The translations under genes were made by a program, and so were the position numbers. Below are positions 35,156-42,542 of a stretch of DNA of 61,807 nucleotides, one piece after another (the first letter of the stretch is position 1; every line of letters starts with the position of its first letter). Source of the DNA: a virus. The stretch is from IMG/VR virus record IMGVR_UViG_3300042549_003657, positions 1-61,807 of that record; one strand, written 5' to 3'. The notes below the pieces were generated by a model. The model searched no databases. It was not told where the DNA came from and was given only the letters and a program-made list of their open reading frames with translations.

Positions 35156-37141
35156 CTAGCCTTTTGCAAGGCCATAACGACGGTGAACGCCACCTTCAGC
35201 GGCCAGGGGGATCCCCGGCATGTACTTCGGCTCCATAGTCATCTGCTCCAGCACCCACGGCAGAGCGTCCTGACCCTCTTGTTCAGGTACTACAACAATC
35301 TGTTCATCATGTACGGTGCCTGCCACAGGGTAGCGTTTAGCTGTCCTGAGCATGCCGTCCGTCATCACAATGCGTGCAGTCGCCTGCGTCACATTGTTCG
35401 TAATCTTTCCTGCGTATAGCTTCGTGGCGTCTGAGCCGTACACCCACTGCGGCCTCCCACTAGCATCTTTCTGCTGACGAAGGTTAGGATACAACAGGCT
35501 CATGCCGTTGGGAAGAACAATCTCTTCTTTGCGGAAGACCAAACACTTGTGGCGATACTCTTCGCCATCTGCCAGTGAGCGCTGGATAAGACCGCTGCAA
35601 AGCTCCCAGAAGCCGACAACCGGGTACGCGGTCGAACGATAGATATCAATGATCTTCTTCGCTGCGACGCAGTGGACGAGAAGCTCTTTCGCAGTGCATA
35701 CATGCGGAATCTCCTGCATGCGGAGGATGTTCTCGTCCCACTCCAGAAACCGTTCCACGTAGTCCGCCGTAACGCCCAGCCTCCTGGCGAAGTCCTTGTC
35801 GTACCGAACAGGCGGCGCACCGAGGAAGCCGACCAATAACTGAGCTGCAAAGCTGGCCCAGCCCAGCCCATACCCCGCGCCAAGCAACGCGCTCTTTGCA
35901 GACTGGCGTAAGTCGGGATGGCTTTCTTTCGAGAGCCCCGGTATATTGAACATCTGAGCACCGAACTGCGCATAGGGGTCTCCTTTTGCTCTAAAAATGT
36001 CGAGCATCTCGTCATAGTCAGACAGCCATGCCAGCACACGCGGCTCGATCTGAGACAGGTCACCGACCACCAGCACATGCCCTTCGGGCGCCATGATGGC
36101 CTTGCGCAGGAAGCTCTTACGCTTGAGGTTCTGCATGTTGATCGCAGACCCCTTCGATGCCGTCCACCTGCCAGACAGCGCGCCGTAATAAGACAGCGGC
36201 ACAGGCAGCCGCCCACGCTTCGATATCTCCAGGAACCGCTGTGCCCGTGTGCGCTCAGTCGTTGACTTCACCTTCAGCCGGGCCTCGCACAGCAGCGCCA
36301 CATCCTCGTTAGCGCCGTTGAGCAGCGCCTGGAACATCGCGTCGTTTTTTGCAAAAGCAAAGGTCTTGCCTTCTGGGTTAGGCGTCTTCACTGTCGGGCG
36401 CTTGTTCTTCATCGGGGGATCCACCCCGAGAGTGCGCAGCAGCTCTGCGAACTGTGGGTTACTGGCCAGCGCGCCGTCTGTAATGTTCAGCCGCTTGAGC
36501 AGGGCTTCGCGTTGTTCACGCTCTGCATACAGCGCATCGGTCAGCATGTCCGAGTCCAGCTCCAACAGCGGGCGGGTGTACATCTTGAGCGTCATGTCGA
36601 TGAGGCGCAGCTCGCTCTTGGGGTAGCCCTTGCCCAGGCGCTCGAAGACGTGCTCGCACAGATACACATCATGGGCGCAGTACTCTGCAAGCTCCCGCTC
36701 AACCCGTGGTGACAACTCGATCAGCCCGTCCGTGCTGTTGATGGCATTGCCCTTGGCGGGGAGGCCGAAGTCTTCGGCCAGCTTAGCCAGACTGTTGCCG
36801 ACCTCCACCCCACGCAGCGCCCTGGCCATCGAGAGCGTGTCAAAGATGAACGCGGGGTGTACGTTGTAATGCCAGCCCAGGATCGCCACATCGAACTGCG
36901 CGTTATGGGCCAGCACCGCTGTGCGGTTCCAGTCGATGGTGGCTGCCCAGTCTGAGATGTCCCGGCCCTTGATCCACACAACGGGATCGTTGCTGCCCAG
37001 CTCATGCACGCACAGGCCGAAGGCTTTGAACCGGTTGTCGCGGATGTATTCTTCCGTGGTGAGCTTGCGCAGCGTGTAGTCTTTACTGTCATACACCGTC
37101 TCGAAGTCGATGGCCAGAATTCTGTCGAAGGGTGCGCTCAT
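35156..37141 (-). CDS. DNA polymerase, family A, with 3'-5' exonuclease
   Basis: This 661-residue replicative polymerase has an N-terminal DEDD exonuclease: AIDFET (D12, E14), VLAHNAQFDVAILGW and EYCAHDVYLC. Polymerase motifs follow: motif A VVGDLSQIEPRVLAW (D about 361), motif B RQSAKSALLGAGYGLG (about 410-425) and motif C AGTVHDEQIVVV (H611-D612-E613). There is no 5'-3' exonuclease domain, as usual for phage T7-like or Pol I-like enzymes. Motif B has LLGAGYG where many enzymes have F-x-x-x-YG; the substitution is worth noting for nucleotide selection. Confidence 0.93.
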   Translation of the reverse strand: MSAPFDRILAIDFETVYDSKDYTLRKLTTEEYIRDNRFKAFGLCVHELGSNDPVVWIKGRDISDWAATIDWNRTAVLAHNAQFDVAILGWHYNVHPAFIFDTLSMARALRGVEVGNSLAKLAEDFGLPAKGNAINSTDGLIELSPRVERELAEYCAHDVYLCEHVFERLGKGYPKSELRLIDMTLKMYTRPLLELDSDMLTDALYAEREQREALLKRLNITDGALASNPQFAELLRTLGVDPPMKNKRPTVKTPNPEGKTFAFAKNDAMFQALLNGANEDVALLCEARLKVKSTTERTRAQRFLEISKRGRLPVPLSYYGALSGRWTASKGSAINMQNLKRKSFLRKAIMAPEGHVLVVGDLSQIEPRVLAWLSDYDEMLDIFRAKGDPYAQFGAQMFNIPGLSKESHPDLRQSAKSALLGAGYGLGWASFAAQLLVGFLGAPPVRYDKDFARRLGVTADYVERFLEWDENILRMQEIPHVCTAKELLVHCVAAKKIIDIYRSTAYPVVGFWELCSGLIQRSLADGEEYRHKCLVFRKEEIVLPNGMSLLYPNLRQQKDASGRPQWVYGSDATKLYAGKITNNVTQATARIVMTDGMLRTAKRYPVAGTVHDEQIVVVPEQEGQDALPWVLEQMTMEPKYMPGIPLAAEGGVHRRYGLAKG

Positions 37142-37149
37142 GGTGGGCT

Positions 37150-37437
37150 TCAGTTAAACATCTCTTTGGGCGGTGCGTCTTCCAGCAACACGTCCCCCAT
37201 TGCATCAATAGCGCTCATGAGGATCTCGGTCATGGCCAAATCGTTCGCGTTTACGGACATCACAGCTATGCGCTCTTTGTCTCGCACGAGCAGCACTCCG
37301 GAGGCTTCTGCGCCTTGGCCGTAACAGCTTGATAGCAGACGCACGAGCATCTTGAAGTGTTCCTGTTCTTTCTCGGGCAAGGATGCGAGGTGGGCGAGCA
37401 GCTTCGCGTCGCTCTCAGTGGATTTATGCTCCCTCAT
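37150..37437 (-). CDS. 95-aa hypothetical protein
   Basis: This protein starts MREHKSTESDAKLLAHLASL and ends AIDAMGDVLLEDAPPKEMFN. A helical N-terminus (EKEQEHFKMLVRLLSSCYGQ) is followed by a short beta hairpin (ASGVLLVRDKERIAVMSVNA). It is of unknown family. It overlaps the VRR-NUC gene by 14 nt and precedes the polymerase by 8 nt, so it is probably co-translated with it. Confidence 0.62.
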   Translation of the reverse strand: MREHKSTESDAKLLAHLASLPEKEQEHFKMLVRLLSSCYGQGAEASGVLLVRDKERIAVMSVNANDLAMTEILMSAIDAMGDVLLEDAPPKEMFN

Positions 37438-37720
37438 TGAAGATCCCCTTCAGGTAGTCCAGATCGTTCTCGTTGATGATCAGCGACACGCCGCCGGCTT
37501 GCACAATTTCGGCAAGCTCTCTGTCCTGCAGCGCGGTTGTCGTGCCTCTACCTGCCTTGGCCTCGATGCCGATAAACTTTCCCCGGTAACACACGAGGAA
37601 GTCGGGGACACCGTGGCGTCCCATACCGTTACTGACCGGCATGCAGAAATACGCGCCTGCATCTTTGAGGATCTTCTTGATGTGCTGCTTAACCATTCCC
37701 TCAGGAGTAGTTGATGTCAT
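37424..37720 (-). CDS. VRR-NUC domain nuclease
   Basis: This 98-residue protein starts MTSTTPEGMVKQHIKKILKD, with GGAGC 7 nt upstream. The fold motifs are GVPDFLVCYRGKFIGIEAKA, giving D ... E-x-K of the PD-(D/E)XK VRR-NUC family, followed by TTTALQDRELAEIVQAGGVS (Q at the family position). Stand-alone VRR-NUC proteins in phages are structure-specific nucleases, plausibly for resolving recombination intermediates. An in-frame start 30 nt upstream has no better ribosome binding site. Confidence 0.87.
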   Translation of the reverse strand: MTSTTPEGMVKQHIKKILKDAGAYFCMPVSNGMGRHGVPDFLVCYRGKFIGIEAKAGRGTTTALQDRELAEIVQAGGVSLIINENDLDYLKGIFNEGA

Positions 37721-37901
37721 AGATGTTGCTCCGAGCAAGTTGTAAGTCACAAGTTATGGGGTGAGGGGGGATGTAGATTCCGCGCCCCCTCGTTTCGCGG
37801 TACGTGGAGTCGGCACGCGAACAGAGTTCATCGGGTACGTGCCGATCAGATCTGCGGGTCACATCTACAAGGCTTGCCGCGTTCTGTCATCTACACCCGA
37901 C
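37721..37901 (-). other. 181-nt gap without a supported gene
   Basis: No ORF with a convincing start fills this gap. A short leftward ORF from the ATG at 37829-37831 region (25 codons, to TAA near 37757) has no homologue that I recognise. No clear promoter or terminator is visible. Confidence 0.4.
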
Positions 37902-38210
37902 CTAGAACTTGAAACCTTTACGCAACTCTTCGGCCAGCTTTTTGGCGTAGTGCTTGGCCTTGTTGGCGTCATCCGAGTCTTTCTTACCCTGGCGCATGCC
38001 GTACTTGATGACGTTGCCTTTGAGGTAGCCGATCCACTCGTCGTGCGTCAGCACCGCCTGCATCACAGCCCACGGCTGGATGCCCATGTCCTTGTAGTGC
38101 GAGCCGCCGATCTGTTGCTTGTCGGCGGGGGCTTCTATGTCTAGCTGCACCGAGTGGTTGCCTAAGTCCGGTACTTCAAAATCAAAAATCGAGTCTTTAA
38201 AAGTCGTCAC
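37902..38210 (-). CDS. DUF3310 family protein
   Basis: This 102-residue protein uses a GTG start. The family signature is IGGSHYKDMGIQPWAVMQAV followed by GYLKGNVIKYGMRQGKKDSD and ANKAKHYAKKL, the DUF3310 pattern common in phage replication regions and sometimes fused to nucleotide kinases. Its biochemical role is not established to my knowledge. The GTG overlaps the stop of the upstream wHTH gene (GTGA), indicating coupling. Confidence 0.85.
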   Translation of the reverse strand: MTTFKDSIFDFEVPDLGNHSVQLDIEAPADKQQIGGSHYKDMGIQPWAVMQAVLTHDEWIGYLKGNVIKYGMRQGKKDSDDANKAKHYAKKLAEELRKGFKF

Positions 38211-38533
38211 GATCCGTTCTCCTTTAGCTTCTGTCGTTGCCTATACCGCTGAGATACCTCAGCACGGGTGAACCGCCTGCGCGGCTCGTCTTTGTCAGCC
38301 CCCAGCTCGTACACGGGGATAGCGTCTCTCCCGAGGCTGTCTGGCAGCCAACTGCCTATGTGCACGGTGTTCTCCGCCTTCAATGCGCGGAGCCAATCCT
38401 GTGCCGTTACAACGTGAACCCCGGTCTCGTTTGCCAGCGTCTGTGCTGTCACAGGCCCCGCCTGCAGCATCCTAAAGGTCTGCGCTAAAACTAAGTGGTT
38501 AACCTTTATCGCTTTAGAACCTTTAGCACTCAT
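38207..38533 (-). CDS. Small winged-helix/HTH-like protein
   Basis: This 108-residue protein has a basic N-terminus and an HTH-like region (about 24-52, GPVTAQTLANETGVHVVTAQ then DWLRALKAEN), a wing-like beta segment (TVHIGSWLPDS, then DAIPVYELG) and a basic tail (RRRFTRAEVSQRYRQRQKLK). This resembles small replisome-associated or MarR-like winged helices. It is coupled on both sides by ATGA/GTGA overlaps. Confidence 0.65.
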   Translation of the reverse strand: MSAKGSKAIKVNHLVLAQTFRMLQAGPVTAQTLANETGVHVVTAQDWLRALKAENTVHIGSWLPDSLGRDAIPVYELGADKDEPRRRFTRAEVSQRYRQRQKLKENGS

Positions 38534-39039
38534 CCTGTACTCCCTATCTCTAGCTTTTCGTCCACCTTCGGCAAGCGGATCGCATCAGGCTGGCGGATCA
38601 ACTTTCTGACCAACGCCAGTGCGTTGTCCAGTTCCTTGATAGTGATCACATTCATCTGCTGGTCGTGCAGCTCCAGCAGTTCCTGAATGGCTTTGACCTC
38701 GACCCCCATCGGAACGAAACGCAGCTTGTCCACAGCACGGAAGATGATGCGCAGGATCGCTTCTCGGCCGTCCACGGACACTTTCAGATACTCGCTGCCG
38801 AACCCCATGCTGCACAGAACCTCGACCATGTTGCTCAGGGCCACGAGCGTGTTCATGTCCATCTTTGTCGCGGTTCCCTGCATCAGCGCCACAATTGCGC
38901 CACTGTTGCGGATCTTGAGCGTGCGTAAAAATGACTCGTGGGACTTAACGGATCCCATCCCCTCCATGACATGCCCGATAGCGTTAAGGATCTGCGGCTT
39001 GGGTCGGTACTTCTTGCGGGTCTTCGCGTTTGATGGCAT
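38530..39039 (-). CDS. Conserved phage hypothetical protein (169 aa)
   Basis: This protein starts MPSNAKTRKKYRPKPQILNA. Its basic N-terminus leads into an all-helical body with KIRNSGAIVALMQGTATKMD and MNTLVALSNMVEVLCSMGFG. The C-terminus (ELDNALALVRKLIRQPDAIR) is helical. I recognise the pattern from other phage early regions but know no function. It overlaps the wHTH gene by 4 nt (ATGA). Confidence 0.68.
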   Translation of the reverse strand: MPSNAKTRKKYRPKPQILNAIGHVMEGMGSVKSHESFLRTLKIRNSGAIVALMQGTATKMDMNTLVALSNMVEVLCSMGFGSEYLKVSVDGREAILRIIFRAVDKLRFVPMGVEVKAIQELLELHDQQMNVITIKELDNALALVRKLIRQPDAIRLPKVDEKLEIGSTG

Positions 39040-39052
39040 GGCAGGGGCGGGC

Positions 39053-39205
39053 TTAGTAGCAGTTTGTGGTGCAGTTGCCGCCGTAGCAGCATGTGGTGCA
39101 TGTCACGGATCTGCCGTTGTACCAAGTGGTGTGCGTGGAGCACGTTGCCCAGGCCGCGACGGATGTGAGTGCGGCGATAGCGGCAATGATGATTTTCTTT
39201 CGCAT
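39053..39205 (-). CDS. 50-aa secreted Cys-rich peptide with signal sequence
   Basis: This short ORF reads MRKKIIIAAIAALTSVAAWA (a classic signal peptide: basic start, hydrophobic core, AWA cleavage site) followed by a 30-residue mature peptide rich in Cys and Thr (TCSTHTTWYNGRSVTCTTCC, then YGGNCTTNCY). Six Cys after the cleavage site suggest disulfides or metal binding in the periplasm. GGAG lies 7 nt before the ATG. The function is unknown; envelope action during infection (exclusion or lysis timing) is a possibility. Confidence 0.68.
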   Translation of the reverse strand: MRKKIIIAAIAALTSVAAWATCSTHTTWYNGRSVTCTTCCYGGNCTTNCY

Positions 39206-39233
39206 GATTTTCTCCAATGAAAGGATGTGTTAA

Positions 39234-39428
39234 CTAAGGGGTACGTTTTTGTGCCAGTGCATAAAACCTGTCTAAAAGAGCCCAAGTTTTGTACACGGTG
39301 TGTGTGTCTACGTGAGGGGCGAGCCCCACCTCCAGTGCCAGCGCGTGCAGCGCCTTCATGGTCTCTGTGTATGACGGCAGGTTAGCGTCGAGGAGTACAG
39401 CATCAACGGTCTCTACAGGTTTCGTCAT
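39234..39428 (-). CDS. 64-aa hypothetical protein
   Basis: This protein starts MTKPVETVDAVLLDANLPSY and is mostly helical (ETMKALHALALEVGLAPHVD). No motif is recognised. It lies between the Cys-rich peptide gene and an acidic small protein, each by short gaps. Confidence 0.55.
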   Translation of the reverse strand: MTKPVETVDAVLLDANLPSYTETMKALHALALEVGLAPHVDTHTVYKTWALLDRFYALAQKRTP

Positions 39429-39440
39429 GCTGCGCCCCTT

Positions 39441-39668
39441 TTAGGCTTCGTCTTCGTCTTCTTCTACTTCGGTCTGAACATCTCGCCACTCACCAGGGAC
39501 GATCCCCGCGTAGCGGTGATGCGGCTCGAACCACTGCTGCAGGATCTTGGCGTTTTTATGCTCGTAGCCGTTCGTGCTTATGTCGAATTCGGTGACTCCG
39601 CGAACTACAAACCGCAGGTGCGTTGTAGGCGTCAACAACATCAGTGCGTCATCAGCATCAAAGGTCAC
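39441..39668 (-). CDS. 75-aa hypothetical protein, GTG start
   Basis: The GTG start is supported by AAGGAG about 8 nt upstream. The protein reads (M)TFDADDALMLLTPTTHLRFV and ends in an acidic tail (QTEVEEDEDEA). A FEPHHRYAGIVPGEWRDVQ segment recalls small phage early proteins. It overlaps the upstream gene by 11 nt. Confidence 0.58.
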   Translation of the reverse strand: MTFDADDALMLLTPTTHLRFVVRGVTEFDISTNGYEHKNAKILQQWFEPHHRYAGIVPGEWRDVQTEVEEDEDEA

Positions 39669-39891
39669 GGTAGCGCTCCTTGCGTTCTCTCATGCGTTGG
39701 GAAATGACGGACTCGTGTACGCCGCTGAGCTTGCCGCACGTATCGCATTTGAAGCCCATCATGAGCCGCTCGTTGTTGGAGTCGCCCTCCCACCACGTTG
39801 TGATGGTGCCTGAGTTGTTCCCCAGTCGGTGCTGCATCGCGTGCCCCCATCGCCTGAGTGTGCGCTTAAGCCGCCATAGAAAACCCCTCAT
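39658..39891 (-). CDS. 77-aa basic protein with CxxC
   Basis: This protein starts MRGFLWRLKRTLRRWGHAMQ, a strongly basic amphipathic helix. A GFKCDTCGKLSGVHESVISQ segment provides one CxxC pair, insufficient alone for zinc unless it dimerises. It overlaps both neighbours. There is no recognised family. Confidence 0.58.
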   Translation of the reverse strand: MRGFLWRLKRTLRRWGHAMQHRLGNNSGTITTWWEGDSNNERLMMGFKCDTCGKLSGVHESVISQRMRERKERYRDL

Positions 39892-40085
39892 CTTTGTTGC
39901 TCCTCTTTGATGAACACCGACAAGCGGCGCATGGATGCGATGCAGTACTCGCTCATGCGAGCGTGGTAGTCAGACGCGGCTTGATGTCGAAGGAGGTCTT
40001 TCTTGGCTGCCTCCAACTCTTTGGCCGCCAGCGTGACAGCCGTCGGCGCTCGAAACAACTTGGTCAGATTAAACACTGGTTGCAT
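39888..40085 (-). CDS. 65-aa hypothetical protein
   Basis: This protein starts MQPVFNLTKLFRAPTAVTLA. GGAG about 9 nt upstream favours this ATG over one 72 nt upstream. The remainder is a single charged helix (AKELEAAKKDLLRHQAASDY). It ends in an ATGA overlap with the next gene. It is the first gene after a good leftward promoter (40129-40157). Confidence 0.58.
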   Translation of the reverse strand: MQPVFNLTKLFRAPTAVTLAAKELEAAKKDLLRHQAASDYHARMSEYCIASMRRLSVFIKEEQQR

Positions 40086-40128
40086 AAAGTGATCTCCGAC
40101 TTGTTTAAAGGTTGCTTGACGGTAACGG

Positions 40129-40157
40129 ATTATGCGCCAACGGCTGACCGTGTGCAA
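40129..40157 (-). promoter_or_regulatory. Leftward sigma70-like promoter
   Basis: On the minus strand TTGCAC (40157-40152), a 17-nt spacer and CATAAT (40134-40129) match the bacterial vegetative promoter well. It lies 44 nt before the ATG of the 65-aa gene and just after the gene at 40185-40436. It would restart transcription toward the polymerase and replication genes. Confidence 0.6.
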
Positions 40158-40184
40158 CAGTTGGCGTTGTTCTATTGTCTCGTT

Positions 40185-40436
40185 TTAGTCTGTTTGAGCG
40201 GGCTCGTCCGGATCCCACGGCAGCGGCGTGCCGTTGGCCCTGTATGCCTCGTGTCGCCAGCGTTTCGCTCTGCCTTTGTTGTATTCGCAAGAGGGGCACT
40301 TGCCTCCGTCGATCTGGGCGTCCATCACCAGGGCTGCGAATGCTTCCAGGGAGTTCAGATAAATGCCGTCCTCGTGTGGGTTGGCTCCGATGAGTTGGCA
40401 CTTCTGCGCCAGGGCGATTACTTCGTCTCGTGTCAT
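40185..40436 (-). CDS. Small phage protein, MT(R/Q)DE(V/I)I family
   Basis: This 83-residue protein starts MTRDEVIALAQKCQLIGANP. The N-terminal pattern M-T-x-D-x-(V/I)-I-x-L followed by L-x-x-F-A-x-L-V (EAFAALVMDAQ) is shared with the genes at 40679-40999 and 42246-42542, indicating a paralogous family. A CPSCEYNKGRAKRWR segment adds a CxxC. The function is unknown. Confidence 0.6.
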   Translation of the reverse strand: MTRDEVIALAQKCQLIGANPHEDGIYLNSLEAFAALVMDAQIDGGKCPSCEYNKGRAKRWRHEAYRANGTPLPWDPDEPAQTD

Positions 40437-40439
40437 TCT

Positions 40440-40682
40440 TTATCTCCAAAACCTAAAAGACTCTGTTAACTGCATCCTGATGACGTCGTCTACATGTGCC
40501 GGTAATCCGTCCGTCATCTTATTAACGAGCGCGTGGACGGCTTCCCATATGGCCTCTTTAACTTCGTGTGCTGTATCCCCTTCTTCTTCCGTCAATACGG
40601 GTTCCGCTTCAGCGGATGGCTTCGCGGGTAGTAGCCATGACAGTTCCGTAGCGGCTACCTTCTTGCCTTTCTTTTTAGTCAT
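40440..40682 (-). CDS. 80-aa hypothetical protein
   Basis: This protein starts MTKKKGKKVAATELSWLLPA. A basic start is followed by an acidic linker and a helical C-terminal half (EVKEAIWEAVHALVNKMTDG). It overlaps the stop of the upstream paralogue-family gene (ATGA). No family is recognised. Confidence 0.55.
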   Translation of the reverse strand: MTKKKGKKVAATELSWLLPAKPSAEAEPVLTEEEGDTAHEVKEAIWEAVHALVNKMTDGLPAHVDDVIRMQLTESFRFWR

Positions 40683-40999
40683 TCCTTCCCCCTTGCTTTA
40701 ATTTCGTCAACTATGTACTTGACTACATACCAGTCCAAATCCCCGGCGTAGCAGTCTTCTTTATACGCTTCTGCCACTTTTGCGCAGGCTTCTCGTTCAG
40801 CGGCGACAGCCGCCTCAATGTGGTCGGAAATTTGGCTATCGGTTAACCGTTGAGCTTCCCACAAACCGTTGCAGGCTTCGCGTTCAGCAGCGGCGACTAA
40901 GTCGGCGAACTTCTTAATCCGTTCGCCAAACCCATCTTCTAAATCAACAGCATCCCAGCCAGCCAAATTTACGAGTTCAATAACTTTTGAATCTGTCAT
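40679..40999 (-). CDS. Small phage protein, MT(R/Q)DE(V/I)I family, with duplicated AAEREAC helix
   Basis: This 106-residue protein starts MTDSKVIELVNLAGWDAVDL. It contains FADLVAAAEREACNGLWEAQ and later AAVAAEREACAKVAEAYKED, two copies of the A-A-E-R-E-A-C helix typical of small early proteins in beta-proteobacterial phages. It is a paralogue of 40185-40436 and 42246-42542. Confidence 0.65.
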   Translation of the reverse strand: MTDSKVIELVNLAGWDAVDLEDGFGERIKKFADLVAAAEREACNGLWEAQRLTDSQISDHIEAAVAAEREACAKVAEAYKEDCYAGDLDWYVVKYIVDEIKARGKE

Positions 41000-41010
41000 A
41001 TCTTCTTCTC

Positions 41011-41511
41011 CTATTTCATAAGACCCGCGAAGGGGTTTGCGGATACTGCGCGGTGTGCTTTACCGGCACGGATCAGACACACTAGACCTTTGCTGACACC
41101 GTGCTCTGCTGCGACGGCTCGTGAGGGGCGGGGGTCACTGCGTATCTGTTGTACTTGCTCGTCGGTCAGCTTGCGCCTCCCTCTAGACACTTGCTGTAGC
41201 TTGATGATGCGCAGCATCCCGTTGGGATCCGCGTTCTGGTTCATGATCTTGTGATGCGCTTTTTTTGTTCGAGCAATGGCGTGATCTGGGTTGACGCATC
41301 GGAAATTACCGCATCTTGGCGCGATGTAATAGCCATCCACGTCTTTGCCTTGAAGCTCGAACATCAGGCGCCTTACGGTCATCATCTTGCCGCCATGCGA
41401 CACCTGGGGGGTGTCGTTCGCGATATACCCCAGCCACTCGCGGCATTCGCCGATTTCTACCGTGCGGGCCATCAGCGTTTCGAGCGTGTGCTGCGTGATG
41501 ACACGCCTCAT
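41011..41511 (-). CDS. HNH homing endonuclease with C-terminal HTH
   Basis: This 166-residue protein has an HNH core at about 62-90: YYIAPRCGNFRCVNPDHAIA (C67, C72, H77) followed by RTKKAHHKIM. This fits the CGN-x2-C-x-NP-xH type of HNH nuclease. The C-terminal KLTDEQVQQIRSDPRPSRAV, then AAEHGVSKGLVCLIRAG, is a helix-turn-helix that should give target specificity. It interrupts the small-gene cluster and overlaps the next gene upstream (ATGA). It is probably a free-standing homing endonuclease. Confidence 0.85.
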   Translation of the reverse strand: MRRVITQHTLETLMARTVEIGECREWLGYIANDTPQVSHGGKMMTVRRLMFELQGKDVDGYYIAPRCGNFRCVNPDHAIARTKKAHHKIMNQNADPNGMLRIIKLQQVSRGRRKLTDEQVQQIRSDPRPSRAVAAEHGVSKGLVCLIRAGKAHRAVSANPFAGLMK

Positions 41512-41675
41512 TCCTTCTTCTCCTCTTCGGGGTCGTAAACGACGGGCATTCCCGCCATTGAGTTCAACATCGCAACAGCAACCTTTGCCCGTCGTTCTGG
41601 GGGGATTGTTTCGAGCGCGTCGTTTATGCTTTTCAGGATTCTTTCAATCACTTCTTTGCGTGTAAGTACCGTCAT
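41508..41675 (-). CDS. 55-aa helical small protein
   Basis: This short ORF starts MTVLTRKEVIERILKSINDA and ends ...VVYDPEEEKKE. The body is helical (LETIPPERRAKVAVAMLNSM). It has ATGA overlaps on both sides: its start with the upstream 126-aa gene stop, its stop with the HNH start. AAGGAATGAG at the end supplies the ribosome binding site for the HNH gene. Confidence 0.65.
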   Translation of the reverse strand: MTVLTRKEVIERILKSINDALETIPPERRAKVAVAMLNSMAGMPVVYDPEEEKKE

Positions 41676-42052
41676 TCCTTCTCTCCGATCCCGTGTGCAC
41701 GCTCGATGGCGCGGGCAAATTCGTACTTAGTAGTAAACGGATTGCCTTCAAAAGGTTTCCATGCCTCAAGAATCTCCTCATCCGTCAGCGGCTTGCGCTG
41801 GGGTGGGGTGGTGTAGAAAGCCACACCTTTGTTGTTGATTCGGTTCTGAACCCATGCGTCAAGTTGTATCGAATATTGGAAATAACCAAAAGGCTGATCG
41901 TTGTCCAGTGCTTCGCGTAGTGCGTCGTAACTCTCAAGCCACTCGTCAGACGCATCAATACAAGAGCGGAACTCCATCTCTTCTGTCCACACCTTGATAG
42001 CGTCTTCCAAAGATTTCAGCGCCCGCTCTGCGGCTTCTCGTAGTGTGGTCAT
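41672..42052 (-). CDS. Small phage protein with C-terminal PPQRKPLTDEE module
   Basis: This 126-residue protein starts MTTLREAAERALKSLEDAIK. It ends with the module PPQRKPLTDEEILEAWKPF ... RAIERAHGIGEKE. The same module ends the gene at 42539-43096, and the N-terminal MTTLREA is also shared. The two are diverged paralogues joined to different central parts. The function is unknown. Confidence 0.68.
   Translation of the reverse strand: MTTLREAAERALKSLEDAIKVWTEEMEFRSCIDASDEWLESYDALREALDNDQPFGYFQYSIQLDAWVQNRINNKGVAFYTTPPQRKPLTDEEILEAWKPFEGNPFTTKYEFARAIERAHGIGEKE
41777..41808 (+). repeat. 32-bp exact repeat coding part of the PPQRKPLTDE module, copy 1
   Basis: This segment is identical to 42659-42690. 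It encodes PPQRKPLTDE on the minus strand in two paralogous genes and is a likely site for recombination or gene conversion between them. Confidence 0.8.
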
Positions 42053-42249
42053 TGCTTGTTTCCTCTTAATCTGAGTTCTTCTTTTGCTTGTCTGATAAGT
42101 TCGTGCATGTCAGGAGTTTCGGCGTCTTTGAGCTTTATGCCAGCCACGGTTTCGAGCAGGTCGTCTGACGCATGGCGCCAGACAAACCAGCGACCATTCA
42201 CCACGCCCCAGATCGCCCGTGTGGCCTCGATGATGGAACGAAACATCAT
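42049..42249 (-). CDS. 66-aa hypothetical protein
   Basis: This protein starts MMFRSIIEATRAIWGVVNGR. The N-terminal half is amphipathic and aromatic (WFVWRHASDD), followed by an acidic helical C-terminus (MHELIRQAKEELRLRGNK). It is coupled by 4-nt ATGA overlaps to both neighbours. No family is recognised. Confidence 0.58.
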   Translation of the reverse strand: MMFRSIIEATRAIWGVVNGRWFVWRHASDDLLETVAGIKLKDAETPDMHELIRQAKEELRLRGNKQ

Positions 42250-42542
42250 TCCCCACCCCTTTCATCGCGCAGTCTGTACACGTCAAAGCGCAGATCGGAA
42301 ATCACGCTGCTCAACCATTCGATCTCTCTGCGCAGATCGGCGATCTCTTCCTTCAACGTCTGACTCGATGTCAGATAGCCGGATACCAAATCCGCGCAGG
42401 CTGTACGCTCGGCTTTTGCAACAAGGTCGGCGAAGCGCTCAAGTTCCTCCTGCGTGATCGTCCAAAATCCGTTATGCCACGCGGGTTTCTTGTCGGGGTC
42501 GCAGGCTTGCTGCATTAGCTTGATGATGTCGTCTTGTGTCAT
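42246..42542 (-). CDS. Small phage protein, MT(R/Q)DE(V/I)I family
   Basis: This 98-residue protein starts MTQDDIIKLMQQACDPDKKP. It has LERFADLVAKAERTACADLV, the family helix, then a leucine-heptad coiled coil (EEIADLRREIEWLSSVISDL). It is a paralogue of 40185-40436 and 40679-40999. It has ATGA overlaps at both ends. Confidence 0.65.
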   Translation of the reverse strand: MTQDDIIKLMQQACDPDKKPAWHNGFWTITQEELERFADLVAKAERTACADLVSGYLTSSQTLKEEIADLRREIEWLSSVISDLRFDVYRLRDERGGE

